Below, piece by piece: positions 25,972-34,061 of a DNA stretch of 64,000 nucleotides. The notes beneath the pieces are model-generated. The model did no database searches, was not told where the DNA came from, and was given only the letters and a program-made list of their open reading frames with translations. Origin of the DNA: Halorubrum rubrum (GTDB lineage: Archaea > Halobacteriota > Halobacteria > Halobacteriales > Haloferacaceae); NCBI RefSeq assembly GCF_024494685.1, contig NZ_JANHDM010000010.1, positions 78,358 to 142,357 of the forward strand. The letters are read 5' to 3'. Each line of letters starts with the position of its first letter. Position 1 is the first letter of the stretch. Position numbers and translations under genes: made by a program.

Positions 25972-26655
25972 ATGGACCGTCGCCACTATCTGCGGTCGCT
26001 CGCCGTTCCCGCCGTCGCCGGGAGCGCCGGCTGTCTCGGCGTCTTGGGGAGTTCCGGAGCCGAAGGGACGGTACTCGATCCACCGGAGCAGGACCTGAGC
26101 GAGGCCTCTCACCCGAGTTACGGCGACGAGATGCCGCACGTCTCCGTCCCGGACCCGATCACCGGCGAGACGGTGTCGACCGAAGACCTGGAGGGCGAGC
26201 GGGCCGTCCTGTGGACCTCCTTTTACACCAACTGCCCGGACGGTGTCTGTCCCGCGCTCATCCTCCGGCTCCGGCGCGCACAGGCGGTCGCCACCGAGGA
26301 GGGGTACGACGACGAGGCGGCGTTCCTCGCGCTCACGTTCGACCCCGAGCGCGACACCGCCGACGTCCTCCGCGAGTACGCCGACCAGCAGGGCGTCGAC
26401 CTCGACGCCGGCAACTGGCACTTCCTCCGCCCGGAGAGCTACGAGCGTGGTCAGGAGCTGTTGGACGAGCACTTCGGGCTCGTGATCGAGAAGGCCGACG
26501 CGGACGACTACGAGAACCTGGAGTACCAGTTCCCCCACTACGGGCTCATCCTCCTCGCGAACAAGGAGGGGATCGTCGAGCGGGCGTACCCGCGAGGGCC
26601 GCAGACGGACATCGAACGGCTCGTCGACGACTTCGAACGGGTGGTGAACGCGTAG
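25972..26655 (+). CDS. SCO1/SenC-family copper chaperone-like lipoprotein
   Basis: This 227-residue exported thioredoxin-fold protein has a Tat lipoprotein-type N-terminus, with Arg3-Arg4 and GSAGC (Cys21 lipidated). The SCO signature is NCPDGVCPAL, a CxxxxC variant of the usual CxxxCP spacing. The later metal-ligand His is in FPHYGLILL. SCO proteins deliver copper to the CuA site of cytochrome oxidase or act as thiol reductases. The next gene starts one base after its stop and encodes a TlpA-like protein, then CcdA follows. An operon for extracytoplasmic redox and heme-copper oxidase maturation is likely. Confidence 0.87.
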   Translation: MDRRHYLRSLAVPAVAGSAGCLGVLGSSGAEGTVLDPPEQDLSEASHPSYGDEMPHVSVPDPITGETVSTEDLEGERAVLWTSFYTNCPDGVCPALILRLRRAQAVATEEGYDDEAAFLALTFDPERDTADVLREYADQQGVDLDAGNWHFLRPESYERGQELLDEHFGLVIEKADADDYENLEYQFPHYGLILLANKEGIVERAYPRGPQTDIERLVDDFERVVNA

Positions 26656-26656
26656 G

Positions 26657-27199
26657 ATGGAGCGCCGCCACCTCCTCGCCGGGATCGCGAGCGCCGGCGT
26701 GTTGGGCGCGGGCGGCGTCGTCGCGACGGGGAACGTCCCGGCCGCGCTCGGCGGGTCGTCCGCGGAGCCCGTGGAGCCGATAACGCTCGACACGATCGAG
26801 GCCCCCGGCAGCCGAGACGGAGAGGTGACGATCCCCGCCCCCGACCGACCGACATTCATCGACTTCTTCGGGACGTACTGTGACCCCTGTTGGGACCAGA
26901 TGCCGGCGCTCGCCGAAGCGAACGATCGGACCGGCGACAGCGTGCTGTTCGTCTCGGTGACGACCGAGGACATCGGCGGCTTAGTCTCGGAGTCTCGAGT
27001 CGTCGAGATGTGGGAAGAGACCGGCGGCGACTGGCTTGCCGCGGCGGATCGATCCGCCGAGCTCGCGGCCAAGCTGGATGTCGGCGGCTATCCGACCGCG
27101 GTCGTCCTCGATTCGACCGGCCGGATCCGCTGGTCCGACTCCGGCGTCCACACCGCCGACACGCTCGTCGAGCGGATCGAGAGCGTGCTCGACCGATGA
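26657..27199 (+). CDS. TlpA/ResA-like secreted thioredoxin
   Basis: This 180-residue protein has an Arg-Arg signal (MERRHLLAGIASAGVLGAGG) and no lipobox cysteine. Residues ~55-180 form a thioredoxin fold. The active site is TYCDPCWDQM (Cys75, Cys78) and the cis-Pro segment is VGGYPTAVVLD. Proteins of this type reduce apo-cytochrome c or CuA cysteines outside the membrane. They receive electrons from CcdA, which is encoded 36 bases downstream. It starts one base after the SCO1-like gene. The CDPC active site is atypical but within TlpA-family variation. Confidence 0.88.
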   Translation: MERRHLLAGIASAGVLGAGGVVATGNVPAALGGSSAEPVEPITLDTIEAPGSRDGEVTIPAPDRPTFIDFFGTYCDPCWDQMPALAEANDRTGDSVLFVSVTTEDIGGLVSESRVVEMWEETGGDWLAAADRSAELAAKLDVGGYPTAVVLDSTGRIRWSDSGVHTADTLVERIESVLDR

Positions 27200-27235
27200 C
27201 GCGAGGCTACGGTCGATGACCCGGAACCTCCTCCG

Positions 27236-27901
27236 ATGACCGGGACGGCACTCGCGACCGACCTCTCCTTCGCGGTCGCCTCCGGCGTGGCGACGTTCTT
27301 CTCGCCGTGCGCGTACCCGCTTCTCCCCGGCTACGTCGGATTCTACGTGAACCAGACCGACGGGGAGGAGGTCTCCATCGCAGGCGCGGGAACCCGCGGG
27401 ATCGCGGCCGGGGTCGGCGTGTTGGCGACCTTCGCCGTCCTCGCGGGCGCGACCGTCCGAATCGGGCACTCGACGCTCTCGAACATCACCGTCTTCGAGT
27501 CGCTCGTCGGCGGGCTGCTCGTCGTCTTCGGGCTGCTCGTCGTCGCCGGGCGGACGCCGTCGATATCGGTCCCGCTCCCCAAGCGCCGCGCGAGCGTCTT
27601 CGGGTTCGGGGTCTTCGGCGCGGGGTACGCGCTGGCGGGTGCGGGCTGTGTCGCGCCGATCTTCCTCGCCGTGGTCGCCCGCGCGATCGCGCTCCCGACC
27701 GAGGCCGCGCTGGTGCTCCTCGGCACCTACGCGGGCGTCGTCGCCGCGCTGATGGTCGCGACCACCGTGGCGACCGGGATGGGGCTGCTCACGAACGCCG
27801 GCCGGATCATGGCGCACTCGGGGACGCTGAAGCGCGTCGCCGGCGCGGTGATGGTGCTCGCGGGCGTCGGCCAGCTCTACCTCGCGCTCGTCGTCTACTG
27901 A
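27236..27901 (+). CDS. ccdA: Cytochrome c biogenesis protein CcdA (DsbD-like thiol transporter)
   Basis: This 221-residue membrane protein has six hydrophobic helices. Two membrane-embedded redox cysteines are seen: FFSPCAYPLLPGYVGFY in helix 1 and ALAGAGCVAPIF in helix 4. These match the paired Cys of CcdA, which passes electrons from cytoplasmic thioredoxin to extracytoplasmic thiol proteins. The upstream TlpA-like protein is the likely recipient. It is the last gene of a three-gene set with SCO1 and TlpA. Confidence 0.92.
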   Translation: MTGTALATDLSFAVASGVATFFSPCAYPLLPGYVGFYVNQTDGEEVSIAGAGTRGIAAGVGVLATFAVLAGATVRIGHSTLSNITVFESLVGGLLVVFGLLVVAGRTPSISVPLPKRRASVFGFGVFGAGYALAGAGCVAPIFLAVVARAIALPTEAALVLLGTYAGVVAALMVATTVATGMGLLTNAGRIMAHSGTLKRVAGAVMVLAGVGQLYLALVVY

Positions 27902-27951
27902 TCGGGTCTCTCCCGTACTGATCGGGTCGTCGCACGGATCGCCGTAGCGCG

Positions 27952-27961
27952 CCCTTTTTGG
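27952..27961 (+). promoter_or_regulatory. Putative TATA box of the pdxT-hisE unit
   Basis: The T-rich ccctttttgg lies ~28 bases before the ATG at 27984. Confidence 0.5.
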
Positions 27962-27983
27962 ACGTGCCCCGCCGAGCGGTGGT

Positions 27984-28577
27984 ATGAAAGCTGGCGTCAT
28001 CGCCGTCCAGGGCGACGTGGCCGAACACGCGGAGGCGGTCCGCCGCGCCGCGACCGCACACGGCGAGTCCGCCGAGGTCGTCGAGGTCCGGGATTCGGGG
28101 ATCGTTCCCGACTGCGACGTCCTCCTGATGCCGGGCGGGGAGTCGACGACCATCTCGCGGCTGATCCACCGCGAGGGGATCGCGGCGGAGATCCGCGAAC
28201 ACGTCGCGGCCGACAAGCCCGTGCTCGCGACCTGCGCCGGGCTCATCGTGTGCTCGCGGGACGCGAAGGACGACCGGGTCGACGCGCTCGGGCTCGTCGA
28301 CGTCTCCGTCGACCGCAACGCGTTCGGCAGACAGAAGGACTCCTTCGAGGCGAAGGTCCCCGTCGAGGGGCTCTCGGAGCCGTTTCACGCGGTCTTCATC
28401 CGCGCGCCCGCCATCGACGAGGTCGGCGAGGGCGTCGAGACGCTCGCGACGGTCGACGGCCGGCCGGTCGCGGTACGCGACGGTCCCGTACTCGCCACCT
28501 CCTTCCACCCCGAACTCACCGCGGACTCCCGGATCCACGATCTCGCCTTCTTCCCCGACAGCGAGGTGGAGGCGTGA
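27984..28577 (+). CDS. pdxT: Pyridoxal 5'-phosphate synthase glutaminase subunit
   Basis: This 197-residue class I amidotransferase releases ammonia from glutamine for the PdxS lyase in de novo vitamin B6 synthesis. The opening MKAGVIAVQGDVAEH and the oxyanion segment LLMPGGESTTISRL are diagnostic. The nucleophile is Cys84 in LATCAGLIVC, and the catalytic His175/Glu177 are in TSFHPELT. No pdxS lies in the window, so the partner must be elsewhere. Its stop overlaps the start of hisE by four bases. Confidence 0.95.
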   Translation: MKAGVIAVQGDVAEHAEAVRRAATAHGESAEVVEVRDSGIVPDCDVLLMPGGESTTISRLIHREGIAAEIREHVAADKPVLATCAGLIVCSRDAKDDRVDALGLVDVSVDRNAFGRQKDSFEAKVPVEGLSEPFHAVFIRAPAIDEVGEGVETLATVDGRPVAVRDGPVLATSFHPELTADSRIHDLAFFPDSEVEA

Positions 28578-28915
28578 GCGACGACGGGGCGGAACCCGAG
28601 GGCGCGGACGCTCCCGACGGAGCCACCGCCGACGACGCGGTCCTCGACGAGCTGTTCGCGACGATCGAATCGCGCAAGCGAGAGCTTCCCGACGGCTCCT
28701 ACACCGCCTCGCTTTTCACCCACGAGAAGGGCGAGAACGCGGTGTTGGAGAAGATCGGCGAGGAGTCGACGGAGGCGATCCTGGCGGCGAAAGACGACGA
28801 TCTCGATGAGCTCACCTACGAGAGCGCCGACTTAGTCTACCACCTATTGGTGTTGCTCTCGATGAAGGACCTCGACCTCGAGGACCTCCGTGGAGAGCTT
28901 CGCGACCGGTTCTAG
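28574..28915 (+). CDS. hisE: Phosphoribosyl-ATP diphosphatase
   Basis: This 113-residue MazG-like all-alpha pyrophosphatase performs the second step of histidine synthesis. The metal-binding helix reads EKIGEESTEAILAAKD, followed by ESADLVYHLLVLLSM. The N-terminal ~20 residues are an acidic, low-complexity extension. The GTG start overlaps the pdxT stop (GTGA), so the two are translated from one message. Histidine biosynthesis also appears in hisH 500 bases downstream, on the opposite strand. Confidence 0.94.
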   Translation: MSDDGAEPEGADAPDGATADDAVLDELFATIESRKRELPDGSYTASLFTHEKGENAVLEKIGEESTEAILAAKDDDLDELTYESADLVYHLLVLLSMKDLDLEDLRGELRDRF

Positions 28916-28968
28916 CACGTCGGGCAGGGAGTCATCGAAGGAGCCTCACCACCAGAACCGGTTCGCTT

Positions 28969-29313
28969 AGTACAGGTGAAGAAGCGGGAGATTCGCGGTG
29001 TGGTGGCGCGCCCGGGAGCGGGCCGGAGGCCCGCGACCGGAACGCGAGGGAGTTGCGAGCGCGAACGCGCGAGCAACGAGGTTGGGGAGGCGTGAGGTGC
29101 GGGGCGGTAGCGGTCGGGTGGGACTCAAAGGGGCAGTCGTGAGGACGAAGCACGGCGCAGCAAGGACCGAAAGGAGTGAGCGGAGCGAACGACTGAGGAC
29201 CGCAGCAAGCCGCGCGAGTTCTCACGACTGGGGCTTTGGAGACGTTCTCCGCACCAGCAACGACACCGTTCTCATCACCTTGTTCTCTCACGAAACATCC
29301 GTTTTATAAGCAC
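28969..29313 (+). repeat. 345-bp structured repeat, copy 1 (identical to copy 2)
   Basis: By direct comparison this stretch matches 41798-42142 base for base, at a constant offset of 12829. It begins agtacaggtgaagaagcggg and ends cgttttataagcac. Internal inverted repeats suggest a folded RNA: gcgggcc-gga-ggcccgc near its left third, and cagtcgtgag (29134-29143) pairing with ctcacgactg (29221-29230). A 103-codon open frame on + and a longer one on - cross it but are Arg/Ser-rich and look like composition artefacts. It fills most of the gap between hisE and hisH. No terminal inverted repeats or target duplications were found. Confidence 0.85.
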
Positions 29314-29380
29314 GGCCGTTCTGCTAGGTGATTCGGATAGAGACGGAGGAAAACGACACGTCGTGAACCGTTCCATGACG

Positions 29381-29402
29381 CCCTCGGGACTGTAGCCGAG
29401 GG
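29381..29402 (-). terminator. Hairpin just downstream of hisH
   Basis: A perfect 7-bp stem, ccctcgg (29381-29387) with ccgaggg (29396-29402), closes an 8-base loop 10 bases past the hisH stop. It could end or stabilise the hisH transcript. Archaeal terminators are usually T-tracts, and none follows, so the role is a guess. Confidence 0.35.
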
Positions 29403-29412
29403 GGTCGTCTGA

Positions 29413-30126
29413 CTACCGCTCGGCGCAGTACTCCACGAAGTTCCGCAGGATCCGGAGCCCCGTCTCCCCGCTCTTTTCGGGGTGGAACTGCGTGCCGAAG
29501 ACGTTGCCCGCCTCGTTGGCGACGACCGCCGGGAAGTCGACGCCGTAGTCGGCGGTCGCGACGACGGCGTCCGGATCGTCGGGCTCGGCGTAGTAGGAGT
29601 GAACGAAGTAGGCGTACTCGCCGTCGACGGACCAGCCCGTGGGTCCGTCTGCCTGCGGGGTCTCCGACCCCGCCCTGTTCACGCCCGTGACGATCGGGTG
29701 GTCGCGCTCGACCGACAGCTCGTTCCAGCCCATGTGCGGCACCTTGCGGTCGACGTCGAACCGGACGTTGGTTCCGGGGACCAGATCGAGGCCGGTCACC
29801 TCGCCTTCGCCCTCGTGGTCGGCCTCCTCGCTCGAGGTGAGGAGCATCTGCATCCCGAGGCAGATCCCGAAGAGCGGCCGGCCGGCCGCGGCGTGGTCGG
29901 TCAGCGCCTCCCGCAGCGGGCCGGCGTTCTCCATTCCCTCGCGGAACGCGCCGACGCCGGGGAGGACGACGCCGTCGGCGGCGGCGAACGCCTCGGGATC
30001 GTCGGTGATCTCGACCGACGCGCCCGCGCGCTCCAGTCCGCGGGTGGCCGAGCGCAGGTTCCCGAGGCCGTAGTCGACGAGGACGACGTCCGCCAGCGTC
30101 TCCGCGGGCGGTTCGAAGGTGCTCAT
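29413..30126 (-). CDS. hisH: Imidazole glycerol phosphate synthase glutaminase subunit
   Basis: This 237-residue class I amidotransferase feeds ammonia to HisF in histidine biosynthesis. It has VLVDYGLGNLRSATRGLERA at the N-terminus, LPGVGAFREGM, the nucleophile Cys89 in FGICLGMQML, and the His215/Glu217 pair in GTQFHPEKSG. An insert around residues 150-175 is rich in Gly/Ser/Thr and longer than in bacterial HisH (~200). A GGAGGT directly abuts the ATG, too close for normal ribosome binding. It is transcribed on the same strand as the ABC transporter upstream of it but is functionally unrelated. Confidence 0.94.
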   Translation of the reverse strand: MSTFEPPAETLADVVLVDYGLGNLRSATRGLERAGASVEITDDPEAFAAADGVVLPGVGAFREGMENAGPLREALTDHAAAGRPLFGICLGMQMLLTSSEEADHEGEGEVTGLDLVPGTNVRFDVDRKVPHMGWNELSVERDHPIVTGVNRAGSETPQADGPTGWSVDGEYAYFVHSYYAEPDDPDAVVATADYGVDFPAVVANEAGNVFGTQFHPEKSGETGLRILRNFVEYCAER

Positions 30127-30226
30127 ACCTCCCCTCGGAGCGGCACGGAAAAGTCGGTTTCCCTTGGGGCAGCCGCCTTCGGCCGTCAGCGCGAGGACCG
30201 AACCCGAATCGCCGGGAGCCGCCCGG

Positions 30227-31195
30227 TCACTTCAGCGCCGCCTCGGCCATCCGCTGCGGGAAGCCGAGAAGCAACGCCACGATCCCCTGGGCCTCGTCGC
30301 CGTCGCGGAGCGCGGAGCGGATCCGTTGAGAGAAGATCTCCACGGAGATGATCAACACGAGGATGACGAGGATCGTCGCCATCATGTTGGTGAACGCGAA
30401 CAGGCCCTGCTGGACGGAGAGCACGTTCCCGAGCCCGCCGCCGCCGATGATACCGAGCGAGACGGCGATCCGGACGTTGATCTCGAAGATGTACAGCGTC
30501 CACGCGATGAACGGCGTGGTCACCTGCGAGAGCATGCCGAAGGTGATCGTCTGCGGCTTGTTCGCGCCGGTCGTCTCCATCGCCTCGATCGGGCCGTCCT
30601 CGATCTCCTCGAGCTCGTCCGTGAACAGCCGACCGAGGTTCCCGATCGTGTCGGTGGCGATCGCGAGGGTCGCGGTGACCGGCCCGATCCCGCCGAGCGG
30701 GATGTAGATGAGCCCCCACACGAGCGCCGGGATGGCGCGGATGGAGGACATGATCCCGCGGAAGATGAAGTTGAACGGGAAGGGGGTGACGCGACCGGAG
30801 CCTAAGATCCCGAACAGCAGCGCGAGCGGGAACCCCATCACGGTGCCGGCGAACCCCATCGCGAGCGTGATCCCCGCCTCGCCGAGCAGCGGAACGTCGC
30901 CGCCGAGGCCGCCCCAGATCAGGTTCCGCTCCTGGATGAACGCCCAGTACGCGAGGAACCCGCTCGGGTCGATGAAGGGGAACGAGGGCGCGAGGAACGG
31001 GAAGAAGTCGCGTAAGGCGTTGAGGAAGTTCGGGAGGTAGTCCGGGATGTTCGCCTCGAAGAAGCCGACGGAGATCAGCGCGTAGTAGAAGACGCCGGCG
31101 AGAGCGATGACCCCGGCGATCAGGACGAGTGCGCGGACCCGCCGCGCGAGGACGATCTCCTCGTAACGGTCGCGGACGCGGTCGCTGTAGCTCAC
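30227..31195 (-). CDS. phnE: Phosphonate/phosphate-type ABC transporter permease
   Basis: This 322-residue permease has about six membrane helices. The cytoplasmic coupling (EAA-like) loop is AMETTGANKPQTITFGMLSQ, and SSIRAIPALVWGLI is a family-typical segment. It starts at GTG, overlapping the phnC stop by four bases (GTGA), so it is the last gene of phnD-phnC-phnE. The transporter imports phosphonate, phosphite or another oxyanion bound by PhnD. No C-P lyase or phosphonatase genes lie in the window, so the substrate is open. Confidence 0.92.
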   Translation of the reverse strand: MSYSDRVRDRYEEIVLARRVRALVLIAGVIALAGVFYYALISVGFFEANIPDYLPNFLNALRDFFPFLAPSFPFIDPSGFLAYWAFIQERNLIWGGLGGDVPLLGEAGITLAMGFAGTVMGFPLALLFGILGSGRVTPFPFNFIFRGIMSSIRAIPALVWGLIYIPLGGIGPVTATLAIATDTIGNLGRLFTDELEEIEDGPIEAMETTGANKPQTITFGMLSQVTTPFIAWTLYIFEINVRIAVSLGIIGGGGLGNVLSVQQGLFAFTNMMATILVILVLIISVEIFSQRIRSALRDGDEAQGIVALLLGFPQRMAEAALK

Positions 31196-32022
31196 TGGCC
31201 CGTCCCCCCGTCGGTGGCTCGTGTGGTCGACGCGTCGTCGGACCCGCCCGTCGACGGATCGGGACCGTCGGCCGCCTCGCCCTCGGGCGCGAACATGCCC
31301 TCCGTGTCGATGTCGCCGTAGATCCGGTCTATCACGTCCATGTCGAACTCGTCGCGGTAGCCGTCGAACACCTTCTCGCCCTCGCGCAGGCCGATGAACC
31401 GCTCGCCGAACTTCCGCGCGAGGTTCACCTGGTGGAGGCTGATGACCGCCGAGAGGTCGCGCTCGCGAGCGGCGGTCCGGAGGTATCCCATCACCTGCTG
31501 TGAGGAGCCCGGATCGAGGCTCGCGACCGGCTCGTCCGCGAGCAGGATCGTCGGGTCCTGAACCAGCGCCCGGGCGATCCCGACGCGCTGTTGTTGGCCG
31601 CCGGACATGCGCTGTGCGCTCTGTTGGGCCTGATCGAGCAGTCCGACCGTCTCGAGGGCGTCGAGCGCCTGCAGCTTGTCCGCCTCGCCCTGCCGCTGGA
31701 GAAGCGAGTCGAGGAACGTGTTCCTGTTGAGCGACCCGGTGAGCGCGTTGGAGTACGCGCTCATCTGGTCGATGATGTTGTGCTGTTGGAAGATCATCGC
31801 GACGTCGTCGCGGGGACTCGTGACCGGCGTCTCGTCGATCCGTATCTCGCCCTCGGTCGGCGTTTCGAGGGCGTTCATACACCGCAGCAGGGTGGATTTT
31901 CCCGATCCGGAGACGCCGAGCACGATGGCGAACTCGCCCTGCGGGATCTCGAAGGAGACGTCGTCGAGCGCGACCGTCTCGCCGAACCGCTTCGTGAGTC
32001 CGTCGACTGTGATGCGACTCAT
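31192..32022 (-). CDS. phnC: Phosphonate-type ABC transporter ATP-binding protein
   Basis: This 276-residue ATPase has Walker A GVSGSGKSTLLRCMN, signature MSGGQQQRVGIARAL, Walker B ILLADEPVASLDPG and switch His in ISLHQVNLA. QHNIIDQMSAYSNALTG is the Q-loop region typical of the PhnC branch. The last ~35 residues are an acidic, Gly/Thr-rich tail absent from bacterial PhnC. It lies 24 bases after phnD and overlaps phnE by four bases. Confidence 0.94.
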   Translation of the reverse strand: MSRITVDGLTKRFGETVALDDVSFEIPQGEFAIVLGVSGSGKSTLLRCMNALETPTEGEIRIDETPVTSPRDDVAMIFQQHNIIDQMSAYSNALTGSLNRNTFLDSLLQRQGEADKLQALDALETVGLLDQAQQSAQRMSGGQQQRVGIARALVQDPTILLADEPVASLDPGSSQQVMGYLRTAARERDLSAVISLHQVNLARKFGERFIGLREGEKVFDGYRDEFDMDVIDRIYGDIDTEGMFAPEGEAADGPDPSTGGSDDASTTRATDGGTGQ

Positions 32023-32046
32023 GAGAAGTGTAGTGACGGGGAACCG

Positions 32047-33111
32047 TTACGCGAGGTCCTCGAACTCGAGTCCGAGCTCGTCGAGCACGTTCGCGATCAT
32101 CTCGTAGTCCTCCAGGGAACCCTCCTGGACGCCGGTGAACCAGAGCGGCTCGCCGTCGTAGTCCTCGCCGTGGCTGAGGTCGTCCTCGGAGACGTTCAGG
32201 ATCGCCTCCTCGATCTCGCCTTTGACGGAGTTCTCCCAGTTGGATCGCGTCACGAGCGGAGCGCGCGGGATGGGGTCGGAGACGGCGAGCAGCTGGAGTT
32301 CGGTTCCGGACTCCTCGATCTGGTCGCCGGCCCCCTCGTACTCCGACGAGATGTCGACGAAGTCCTGAGACATCTCCTCGAACTGTTCCTGCGGGACGTA
32401 CGGCGCGGAGGAGAACGCGCCGGTCGTCGCCGCCATCACGTCGTCCCGCTGGACCATCTGCTCGCGGGCGGTCGTGTGGTCGGAGTACTCCGCGTCGAAG
32501 TCCTCCGCGTCGCCGTCCGGCGCGCTCCCGATGTCGAGGCCCGCGTCCTGGAGGACCGTGAGCGGGACGAGCGTCCCCGACACCGAGAGGATGTCGCCCA
32601 TGTAGATCAGTTCGCCCTCGATGTCGGTCAGCGACTCGATGCCGCTGTCGGGCGTCGTCGTGACCGTCGAGAAGTACTGGGCCGCACCGTAGGCGATCCG
32701 GAGGCCGACGATGTCCAGGATGTCCTCGCCCGCGATGACCGCCGACGGCGAGATGTCGGCGATCTCGCCCTGGTCGTTGCGCATCGCCTGGAGGGTCGCG
32801 GTGTAGCTCTCCGCGCGGTCCGGTTCGATCTCGACGTCGACCTCGGACTCGAGGTACTCGAACATCGGCTGGTACTGCCGTTCGATCTCGACGTCCGCCT
32901 CCGCCGGGTTCAGGATGAACTGCGCCGTGGGCGTGGAGTCGGTGTCGCCCGCCGTTCCCCCCTCGGAACCGTCGTCGCCGGAGCCGTCGTCGCCGGAGCC
33001 GTCGTCGCCGGAGCCGCCGCCGCCGGTACACCCGGCGAGGCCGACGACGCCGGTCGCCCCTGCCGTTTTGACAAACGTCCGCCGATTCGCCGACCACCTG
33101 TTGTCGGACAT
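32047..33111 (-). CDS. phnD: Phosphonate-type ABC transporter substrate-binding lipoprotein
   Basis: This 354-residue periplasmic-binding-type protein is anchored outside the membrane. Its Tat lipoprotein signal runs NRRTFVKTAGATG then GLAGCTGGG, with lipidation at that Cys. A low-complexity tether of repeated GSGDD units (15-bp tandem DNA repeats at about 32969-33023) follows. The mature domain has FEYLESEVDVEIEP and YMGDILSVSGTLVPL, as in PhnD/PtxB-like proteins. The start at 33111 gives a compact n-region; an ATG four codons upstream is possible. It is the first gene of phnDCE, with an AT-rich promoter region at about 33135-33155. Confidence 0.9.
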   Translation of the reverse strand: MSDNRWSANRRTFVKTAGATGVVGLAGCTGGGGSGDDGSGDDGSGDDGSEGGTAGDTDSTPTAQFILNPAEADVEIERQYQPMFEYLESEVDVEIEPDRAESYTATLQAMRNDQGEIADISPSAVIAGEDILDIVGLRIAYGAAQYFSTVTTTPDSGIESLTDIEGELIYMGDILSVSGTLVPLTVLQDAGLDIGSAPDGDAEDFDAEYSDHTTAREQMVQRDDVMAATTGAFSSAPYVPQEQFEEMSQDFVDISSEYEGAGDQIEESGTELQLLAVSDPIPRAPLVTRSNWENSVKGEIEEAILNVSEDDLSHGEDYDGEPLWFTGVQEGSLEDYEMIANVLDELGLEFEDLA

Positions 33112-33334
33112 ACACCTACGCATCCGGACGACGGGACTAATCGTTTTCTATGTTCACTAGGGAGCGATTCCCTGAAAACGGTACTCACGCCAGGGAGGTT
33201 CGGAGATCGAACGGATCGAGCGGACGTTTCGGAGTGAACGGACCGTCGGCACCGTTCGAACTGTCCGGGCTTTCGAATCCTTCGAACTGTCCGGACCGTC
33301 CGGATCGCCCGAACCGTCTCGACCGAGATCCGTC

Positions 33335-33982
33335 TCAGAACTCGCCGAGGCGCGACTGACCGCCGGAGCCGCCGTTCCCGCCCGCGGCGACTCCGCTCAG
33401 CTCGCCCGAGCGGGCGATCGTCTCGAGAAAGCCCTCGCGCTGGCTCCGGTCGTACAGCGTCGCCGCCGGGTGGACCGAGAGCAACACGCGCCGGGACTCC
33501 CCGCCGATCCGGGCGTCGACCACGTCGCCGGCCTCGGCGGTGATCCGCACCGAGCGACCGAGGAGGTGCTCGCTCGGGACCTTCCCCAGGGTGACGATCA
33601 GTTTCGGGTCGAGCCCGGCGATCTCCGCCTCGAGGTGGCCGTGGCAGTTGGCCAGCTCCTCGATCGTCGGGTCGCGGTTATCGGGGGGACGACACCGCAC
33701 GCAGTTCGTGATTCGAACGTCGGCGCGTGCGAACCCCGCGTCCCGAAGCGCCTCGTCGAGCACGTCGCCCGACCGGCCCACGAACGGCTCGCCCTCCTCG
33801 TCCTCGGTGGCTCCGGGACCTTCGCCGACGAACAGCAGGTCGGCGTCCGTCGGCCCGACGCCCTCGACGATCCGGCTCCGCGACTCGACCAGCGCCGGAC
33901 ACCGCCGACAGGTTCCCACGCGCAGGTCGGAATCGAGCGCGCCGTTCCCGACCGCGCCGTCATCCGCTCCGTCCTCGCTCAT
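33335..33982 (-). CDS. udg: Family 4 (iron-sulfur) uracil-DNA glycosylase
   Basis: This 215-residue DNA repair enzyme removes uracil from DNA. The motif GEGPGATEDEEGEPFVGRSG holds the catalytic/uracil-binding residues. SVHPAATLYD is the second conserved motif. Cysteines at 25, 28 (CRRC), 94 or 97 (NCVRC) and 113 (NCHGHL) fit the four ligands of the family's 4Fe-4S cluster; one extra Cys is present. The C-terminus is Gly-rich. The start at 33982 is chosen because acttatgt lies ~26 bases upstream; longer in-frame starts overlap the promoter. It follows the glycerate kinase gene by ~80 bases on the same strand. Confidence 0.92.
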   Translation of the reverse strand: MSEDGADDGAVGNGALDSDLRVGTCRRCPALVESRSRIVEGVGPTDADLLFVGEGPGATEDEEGEPFVGRSGDVLDEALRDAGFARADVRITNCVRCRPPDNRDPTIEELANCHGHLEAEIAGLDPKLIVTLGKVPSEHLLGRSVRITAEAGDVVDARIGGESRRVLLSVHPAATLYDRSQREGFLETIARSGELSGVAAGGNGGSGGQSRLGEF

Positions 33983-34061
33983 GTCACCGACTGCGGGGGC
34001 CGGAGACATAAGTCCGGACGATCGACGGAGCACCGCCGGTGACGACCGGTCGAGCCCGCGA

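Noticed and set aside
28998..29309. 103-codon frame inside the 345-bp repeat (and its twin at 41827-42138)
   Set aside because: Rich in Arg, Ser and Ala with no motif; the diverged copy does not keep the sequence in that frame. The element is better read as noncoding.
29381..29402. The hisH downstream hairpin as a tRNA-like or riboswitch element
   Set aside because: Only a single 7-bp stem is seen, after the gene rather than before one, with no conserved core.
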